From the NCBI GenBank assembly GCA_035438805.1, contig DAORJA010000047.1:1-8232 (forward strand): a stretch of 8,232 bases of DNA, read 5' to 3'. Below the pieces are notes generated by a model. That model did no database searches, was not told the origin of the DNA, and was given only the letters and a program-made list of their open reading frames with translations. The stretch is from UBA922 sp035438805. GTDB taxonomy: Bacteria > Patescibacteriota > Patescibacteriia > Magasanikbacterales > UBA922. A program made the translations under genes and the position numbers. Positions 5,084-8,232 of this stretch are shown in pieces; positions within the stretch are counted from its first letter, which is position 1, and each line of letters begins with the position of its first letter.

Positions 5084-6025
5084 CTAATAAAAAATACCCA
5101 ACTGGAGAAAGCCAAAGGTCATGAACATGATCAGTAGAAAAATACCTTCAACTCTGCTTAATGTTTTGTGGGATTGGTAAAAATACAAGAGCATTGCAAA
5201 TAAAATTGGGAAGAAATAAAGAATCAAAATAAACGACCGGTCGACTGTAATAGAAATTGGACTGAGTAGTGCAATGGTTCCGAGAATAAGCGGATTTGCG
5301 ATTGCTGATCCAAGTAGGTGGCTAAATGCCACTTCTTTTATTTTTTTACGCCATGAGGTTAGTGTCACGGTTAACTCTGGCAGATTGGTCCCGAGTGAGA
5401 ATACTATGAGTCCAACGAGAAAACCAGATACATGAAATTGTTCAAGGATATTGGTGGTTATATGTATCATCAGATTTGAACTCACTACTATAACTAATGT
5501 CCCGGCAAGAATAAGAACAATCTCTCGAGTTAGTCTCTTATTGTACAGCATCACACCTAGCACTGGTTTTTCTACGATTGAGCGATTTTTTCTGTACAAA
5601 TGTGCCAAGACTGCAATGTAACCTATACATAGGAACACCCCATCAATAATTCCAAGTTTTCCATCAAGTCCCATGAATAGAGGGAGCATGAGTAATATAA
5701 AACCAGGCAAAGGAGTCGTGATTTTACCATCGGTTTTGACTTTTCGATTGAGTATGAGATTGAGACCGAGGATTAATCCGAGTAGCACGACGATTCCACC
5801 CAACAAATTTCCAACTGATACATCTTCAACTCCATTGATTGCTGCATTTACTGCAATTGATAATTCTGGAAGGGAAGTTAGTAATCCTAAAATAAGTCCT
5901 AACAGAAAAATAGGTACTTTGAGTTTGTGTGCAATTTTTTTGATACTGCCTACAACAATATTTGCAGAAAATCCTAACACTACAAATAAAATAACCAAGA
6001 TAATAATGGAGAGATAGACAGGCAT
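5084..6025 (-). CDS. CaCA-family calcium/sodium (or proton) antiporter, YrbG-like
   Basis: 313 aa from ATG at 6025; the frame is open further upstream, but those residues are unlike the family and cross the promoter. It is an integral membrane protein with about ten hydrophobic helices. It carries the two inverted alpha repeats of cation/Ca2+ exchangers: LLTSLPE (48-54) with VGNLLGG (71-77) in the first, and SLGTNLPE (210-217) with LLGSAIANP (237-245) in the second. The acidic residues that bind the ion, Glu54 and Glu217, are present. The first repeat lacks the usual GSNIFN ending (GGIVV instead) and the second lacks the GN before its GS, so ion preference is uncertain. The function is inferred from family: exchange of Ca2+ or a similar cation for Na+ or H+. 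The -10 box is only 9 bp from the ATG. It is probably monocistronic. Confidence 0.9.
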   Translation of the reverse strand: MPVYLSIIILVILFVVLGFSANIVVGSIKKIAHKLKVPIFLLGLILGLLTSLPELSIAVNAAINGVEDVSVGNLLGGIVVLLGLILGLNLILNRKVKTDGKITTPLPGFILLMLPLFMGLDGKLGIIDGVFLCIGYIAVLAHLYRKNRSIVEKPVLGVMLYNKRLTREIVLILAGTLVIVVSSNLMIHITTNILEQFHVSGFLVGLIVFSLGTNLPELTVTLTSWRKKIKEVAFSHLLGSAIANPLILGTIALLSPISITVDRSFILILYFFPILFAMLLYFYQSHKTLSRVEGIFLLIMFMTFGFLQLGIFY

Positions 6026-6034
6026 AGTATGAAA

Positions 6035-6040
6035 ATTATA
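6035..6040 (-). promoter_or_regulatory. Extended -10 promoter element of the antiporter gene
   Basis: The minus strand reads TGCTATAAT, a perfect extended -10 (TGnTATAAT), with no clear -35 at the right distance. The predicted start would lie about 3 nt before the ATG at 6025, giving an almost leaderless mRNA. Confidence 0.65.
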
Positions 6041-6076
6041 GCATATTTTTGATACTTTTTCTTTACCGAGACTACA

Positions 6077-6105
6077 TTGACATTTTGTATAAAAAATGCT
6101 ATAGT
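6077..6105 (+). promoter_or_regulatory. Sigma70-type promoter for island 2
   Basis: TTGACA (6077-6082) and TATAGT (6100-6105), 17-bp spacing, with TG before the -10 (TGCTATAGT). The predicted start near 6112 gives a leader of about 115 nt. It is divergent from the antiporter promoter. Confidence 0.8.
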
Positions 6106-6186
6106 CTTTTGCTGTATACATTAAATCAGTTGCATGGAGATTATCATAGTCTATATGGTACTGGTTTCATATCGATACAGTCGCTT

Positions 6187-6215
6187 GCCAGGGGCGTGAC
6201 CTGGTGGCTCTTTTT
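6187..6215 (+). promoter_or_regulatory. Terminator-like hairpin in the leader of the 219-aa gene; possible attenuator
   Basis: GCCAGG pairs with CCTGG and an outer GGC (one bulged T) around a GGCGTGA loop, followed by TCTTTTT. It ends 11 bases before the start codon and just before the GAGGTG ribosome binding site. It could attenuate transcription or control access to the start. An ATATG/CATAT hairpin lies a little upstream (about 6154-6173). Confidence 0.5.
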
Positions 6216-6226
6216 ATGAGGTGTGT

Positions 6227-6886
6227 ATGGACACTGGCGTGCATCGTTTGCACACGATCGAGATACAGGCGAGAAAGTTCAATGCTCTTCTGTCTGCTCC
6301 TGCTGAATTGAATTACGGCGCTGTTGACGTGCAAGCAGCGCTTCCATCCAAGGCAGAAGGGTGGTATGTGATCCCTCGGTGGCAAGCTGTGGGTCCGACC
6401 TACCGCAAGGCAGTCGAGATAGCTTTCGAATGGCTCATAGTCAACCGTCCGGACACGATCGACTACAAGTGGGTGGACTTGAAGAACGCATGCCAGCATC
6501 CGCGTACTGCGCGGATCATGGGCCAGATCTACCACGCTCAACAGACGGATCTCCTTCTTGTTCCGGCACAGCTGGGGATTCACTACTCTGGTTGGTCGGT
6601 TCAGAAGGTGCAGCGAAAATTCGTGGATCCTGAGTTCGGACTGGACACGTTCTCTGTCGCCTGCATGCTCGCGGTGCATCCAGGCCGAATGATTCCGCTC
6701 GATCCAGCGAATCCTCTCCATAGTAAGTGGATCAACTGCCCTGGGGACGGCAACCTCGAGGGCGCGGGAATGTTCTTCATGAATCCGACACTCGGCTATC
6801 TACTCTCCTTTCGAGGCGATGAAGATCCGATTGATGTCGGGTCAGCGACGGCGTGGCGTCCCATCCCTCGCGGCAAGAGCTGGTGA
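6227..6886 (+). CDS. Orphan protein, 219 aa, single gene of island 2
   Basis: I cannot assign a function. ATG at 6227 has GAGGTG directly upstream; GTG at 6221 would begin inside the ribosome binding site. There is no signal peptide or membrane segment. It is rich in Trp and Pro. Noticeable pieces are EGWYVIPRWQAVGPTYRKAVE (split here for length: EGWYVIPRW then QAVGPTYRKAVE), LLLVPAQLGIHYSGWSV, FGLDTFSVACMLAVHPGRM, WINCPGDG and a terminal DVGSATAWRP. From memory, CPR genomes hold many uncharacterised proteins ending in a Cys-Pro-Gly-Asp motif and a Gly-Ser-Ala-x-Ala-aromatic tail, so this may be one of an expanded lineage-specific family; I cannot verify that here. Codons are G/C-ending, in contrast to the antiporter next door. 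It has its own promoter, a structured leader and a double terminator. Confidence 0.8.
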   Translation: MDTGVHRLHTIEIQARKFNALLSAPAELNYGAVDVQAALPSKAEGWYVIPRWQAVGPTYRKAVEIAFEWLIVNRPDTIDYKWVDLKNACQHPRTARIMGQIYHAQQTDLLLVPAQLGIHYSGWSVQKVQRKFVDPEFGLDTFSVACMLAVHPGRMIPLDPANPLHSKWINCPGDGNLEGAGMFFMNPTLGYLLSFRGDEDPIDVGSATAWRPIPRGKSW

Positions 6887-6902
6887 CGGGAACTGGACAA
6901 TT

Positions 6903-6943
6903 GGAGCGGGGCGGGCTGCGATATCACGCAGACGCCTCGCTTC
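6903..6943 (+). terminator. Long GC-rich two-part hairpin after the 219-aa gene
   Basis: GGAGCGGGGCG (6903-6913) pairs with CGCCTCGCTTC (6933-6943) with G-T wobbles, enclosing CTGCG (6916-6920) with CGCAG (6927-6931). No T tract follows directly; a second, T-run terminator lies at 6959-6979. Confidence 0.7.
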
Positions 6944-6958
6944 GACCAAACATTCAAT

Positions 6959-6979
6959 ACAGCTCTAGGCTGTTTTTTT
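6959..6979 (+). terminator. Intrinsic terminator closing island 2
   Basis: ACAGC (6959-6963) and GCTGT (6969-6973) pair around TCTAG, followed by seven T. It resembles the terminator at 7381-7407 in both arms (CAGC/GCTG), the TAG before the right arm and the TTTGTTTG tail. Confidence 0.85.
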
Positions 6980-6986
6980 GTTTGCA

Positions 6987-7020
6987 TTGACAAAAAGCGT
7001 TTTATAAGCAAGTATATACT
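6987..7020 (+). promoter_or_regulatory. Probable promoter of the 90-aa gene, unusual spacing
   Basis: A consensus TTGACA (6987-6992) is followed by TATATACT (7013-7020) inside the 10-bp palindrome AGTATATACT. The spacer is 20-22 bp, longer than the standard 17, so either activity is low, an activator bends the DNA, or I have the wrong -10. Confidence 0.45.
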
Positions 7021-7055
7021 AATGCCAGATCACTTTACCGTGGAGGAAAGTAGCT

Positions 7056-7328
7056 ATGAGGGCTGTAAAGTTTACGGATGCGTTCATTGCACAGATCGTA
7101 CATGAGTACGGCGAGCCACTGGAAATCAAGGAAGCTCTGGAAACAGGTGACTACCTGACTGTCGGTGAGTTTTTGAAGAACGGACACCGAAGCATCATTC
7201 CGCTTCTCGAGCAGGAGCATGAGGATGTGCTCAAGGGTACTAAAGAGTCGAAAGACCTGTTTCGCTACATGCGGCAGTGGGGCGATCGAGTCCATCTCTA
7301 CTTCGTGTGGCAGACTTACGGGGTGTGA
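7056..7328 (+). CDS. Orphan protein, 90 aa, single gene of island 3
   Basis: I do not recognise this protein. The start is supported by GGAGG (7042-7046), 9 bases before the ATG. It is a soluble, mostly helical and acidic protein: FTDAFIAQIVHEYGEPLEIK, then EALETGDYLTVGEFLKNGH, then LLEQEHEDVLKGTKESKDLF, and an aromatic-rich end (YMRQWGDRVHLYFVW). No catalytic motif or export signal is visible. G/C-ending codons match islands 1 and 2 rather than the neighbouring MerR gene. It is a single-gene unit with its own promoter region and double terminator, so it is expressed independently of its neighbours. Confidence 0.75.
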   Translation: MRAVKFTDAFIAQIVHEYGEPLEIKEALETGDYLTVGEFLKNGHRSIIPLLEQEHEDVLKGTKESKDLFRYMRQWGDRVHLYFVWQTYGV

Positions 7329-7351
7329 ACTCTATGGGACCCAATCTTGGC

Positions 7352-7373
7352 AGCGGTCGTTTCGGCGACCGCT
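7352..7373 (+). terminator. GC-rich hairpin after the 90-aa gene
   Basis: AGCGGTCG (7352-7359) and CGACCGCT (7366-7373) form a perfect 8-bp stem with a 6-nt loop. There is no T tract; the T-run terminator at 7381 follows 7 bp later. Confidence 0.7.
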
Positions 7374-7380
7374 TATCTCA

Positions 7381-7407
7381 AAAACAGCTTAGATATAGGC
7401 TGTTTTT
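7381..7407 (+). terminator. Intrinsic terminator closing island 3
   Basis: AAAACAGC (7381-7388) pairs with GCTGTTTT (7399-7406) and the T run continues to 7407. The A-rich left arm would also work in the opposite direction. Confidence 0.85.
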
Positions 7408-7429
7408 GTTTGTCTGTGGATAAGTTTTC

Positions 7430-7460
7430 TTGACCCTAACGTAACGTTATAGTTTAGTAT
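7430..7460 (+). promoter_or_regulatory. MerR-type promoter with a 19-bp spacer and operator dyad
   Basis: TTGACC (7430-7435) and TAGTAT (7455-7460) are separated by 19 bp, the overlong spacing typical of promoters that MerR-family proteins activate by DNA distortion. Within the spacer is the perfect palindrome TAACGTAACGTTA (7437-7449). The next gene encodes a MerR regulator, so autoregulation is likely. Confidence 0.8.
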
Positions 7461-7481
7461 GGATATTGTAGGATCCTTACT

Positions 7482-8232
7482 ATGTCATATACCGTACACA
7501 GCCTGGCACAATTAGCAGGAATCAGTGTTCGCACCCTTCATTATTATGACCAGATTGGACTTTTGAAACCATCGGTCATCAAAAAGAATGGGTATCGTTA
7601 TTACGAGGAAGCTGAACTTATCCGTCTGCAGCAGATACTTTTTTTCCGTGAACTTGAATTCGCATTGGAAGACATTAAACATATGCTTAATCGTCCTGGT
7701 TTTAATGTGGTCGAAGCATTGAAAGACCAGAAAAAACTGATACGGCTAAAACAATCGAGATTGGAAAAATTAATTTATGCAATTGATAATGCAATTAAAA
7801 CTATGAATAATAATCATAAAATTAATGAGGAAGAACTGTATGATGTGTTTAAAGACGATGATGTGAAACAGTATCAGGATGAAGTAAAGAGTCGATGGGG
7901 GAATAGTGATGCGTATCGTCAGAGTATGGCGAAAGTGGGTAAGATGACGAAGAAAGAAATGGACAAGTTAAAAGCAGATGGAAAAAAGCATACACAAGCA
8001 ATTGCTGATGCGATGGACAAAGGAATCGAACACCCTGACGTTCAGAAGCTTATTAAACAAAGCCATGAAGGGGTAAACTTTTTTTACGAATGCAGCTACG
8101 AGATGTTTCGAAATCTTGGGAAAATGTATGTGGATGATCCACGATTCGCTGCGAATTACGACAAGTTTCGTCCAGGTCTTGCGGTATTCATGCGAGACGC
8201 GATTGTGTATTATTGCGATCAACACGAGAATA
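7482..8232 (+). CDS. MerR-family regulator with TipAS ligand-binding domain (partial, 3' end off the window)
   Basis: ATG at 7482 opens 250 codons to the right edge; known TipA-like proteins are about this length, so few residues are probably missing. Residues 1-70 are the MerR winged-helix domain: YTVHSLAQLAGISVRTLHYY, then DQIGLLKPS, GYRYYEEAELIRLQQILFFR and FALEDIKHML. A coiled-coil dimerisation helix follows (about 78-112). The rest is a TipAS (antibiotic-binding albicidin/thiostrepton type) domain: SRWGNSDAYRQSM, a Lys/Asp-rich stretch, FFYECSYEMFRNLGKMYVDD, then PRFAANYDKFRPGLAVFMRDA. TipAS proteins bind bulky drug-like ligands and activate their own promoter and sometimes efflux genes. 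AGGA near 7469 is a weak ribosome binding site. Codons are AT-richer than the island genes. The ligand and targets are unknown. Confidence 0.93.
   Translation, partial: MSYTVHSLAQLAGISVRTLHYYDQIGLLKPSVIKKNGYRYYEEAELIRLQQILFFRELEFALEDIKHMLNRPGFNVVEALKDQKKLIRLKQSRLEKLIYAIDNAIKTMNNNHKINEEELYDVFKDDDVKQYQDEVKSRWGNSDAYRQSMAKVGKMTKKEMDKLKADGKKHTQAIADAMDKGIEHPDVQKLIKQSHEGVNFFYECSYEMFRNLGKMYVDDPRFAANYDKFRPGLAVFMRDAIVYYCDQHEN

Noticed and set aside
6026..6121. 32-residue N-terminal extension of the antiporter
   Set aside because: The extra residues are not family-like and overlap the extended -10 promoter. MPVYLSIII at 6025 is the usual start of the first membrane helix.
6167..6721. 184-aa open frame on the minus strand opposite the 219-aa gene
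   Set aside because: It is Arg/His-rich with no start signal. The plus strand has a promoter, a ribosome binding site and terminators. It looks like a shadow of GC-rich coding DNA.

Overview
The window looks like a piece of a small-genome, low-GC bacterial chromosome. My best guess is a Parcubacteria-like member of the Patescibacteria (CPR), but no marker gene here proves it. TGA is used as a stop codon for several genes, which argues against the recoded CPR groups (Absconditabacteria, Gracilibacteria). Two kinds of DNA alternate. AT-rich segments carry recognisable genes: two DUF4430 exported proteins, a DusB-type tRNA-dihydrouridine synthase, FolD, a CaCA-family cation antiporter and a MerR/TipAS regulator. 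Visibly GC-richer segments on the plus strand carry short orphan genes with clear Shine-Dalgarno sequences.

Layout. Positions 1-1300, read on the minus strand, form a regulated unit. It has a canonical promoter, a cobalamin (B12) riboswitch with an intrinsic terminator, and two overlapping genes for exported DUF4430 (transcobalamin C-terminal-like) proteins. The second gene runs off the left edge. This reads as a B12-sensing, B12-capturing cell-surface unit. Positions 1290-2950 form orphan island 1: a terminator-like hairpin, a strong promoter with a 10-bp palindrome over its -10 element, and four small genes. Two of these genes sit behind near-identical two-hairpin leaders spaced exactly 500 bp apart. 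Positions 2966-4870 hold dusB (+) and folD (-), converging on a shared bidirectional terminator. The gap 4871-5083 may encode a small plus-strand RNA. Positions 5084-6025 (-) encode the antiporter, with a nearly leaderless transcript.

Positions 6077-6980 form orphan island 2: a canonical promoter, a structured leader with a terminator-like hairpin, a 219-aa orphan gene and double terminators. Positions 6987-7407 form orphan island 3, with one 90-aa orphan gene and again double terminators. From 7430 to the right edge lies a MerR-type promoter with a 19-bp spacer and a perfect dyad, then a nearly complete TipAS-type regulator that is probably autoregulated.

The most interesting elements are the B12 riboswitch over DUF4430 genes in a CPR-like genome, the duplicated two-hairpin leader, and the recurring promoter-orphan-double-terminator cassettes.
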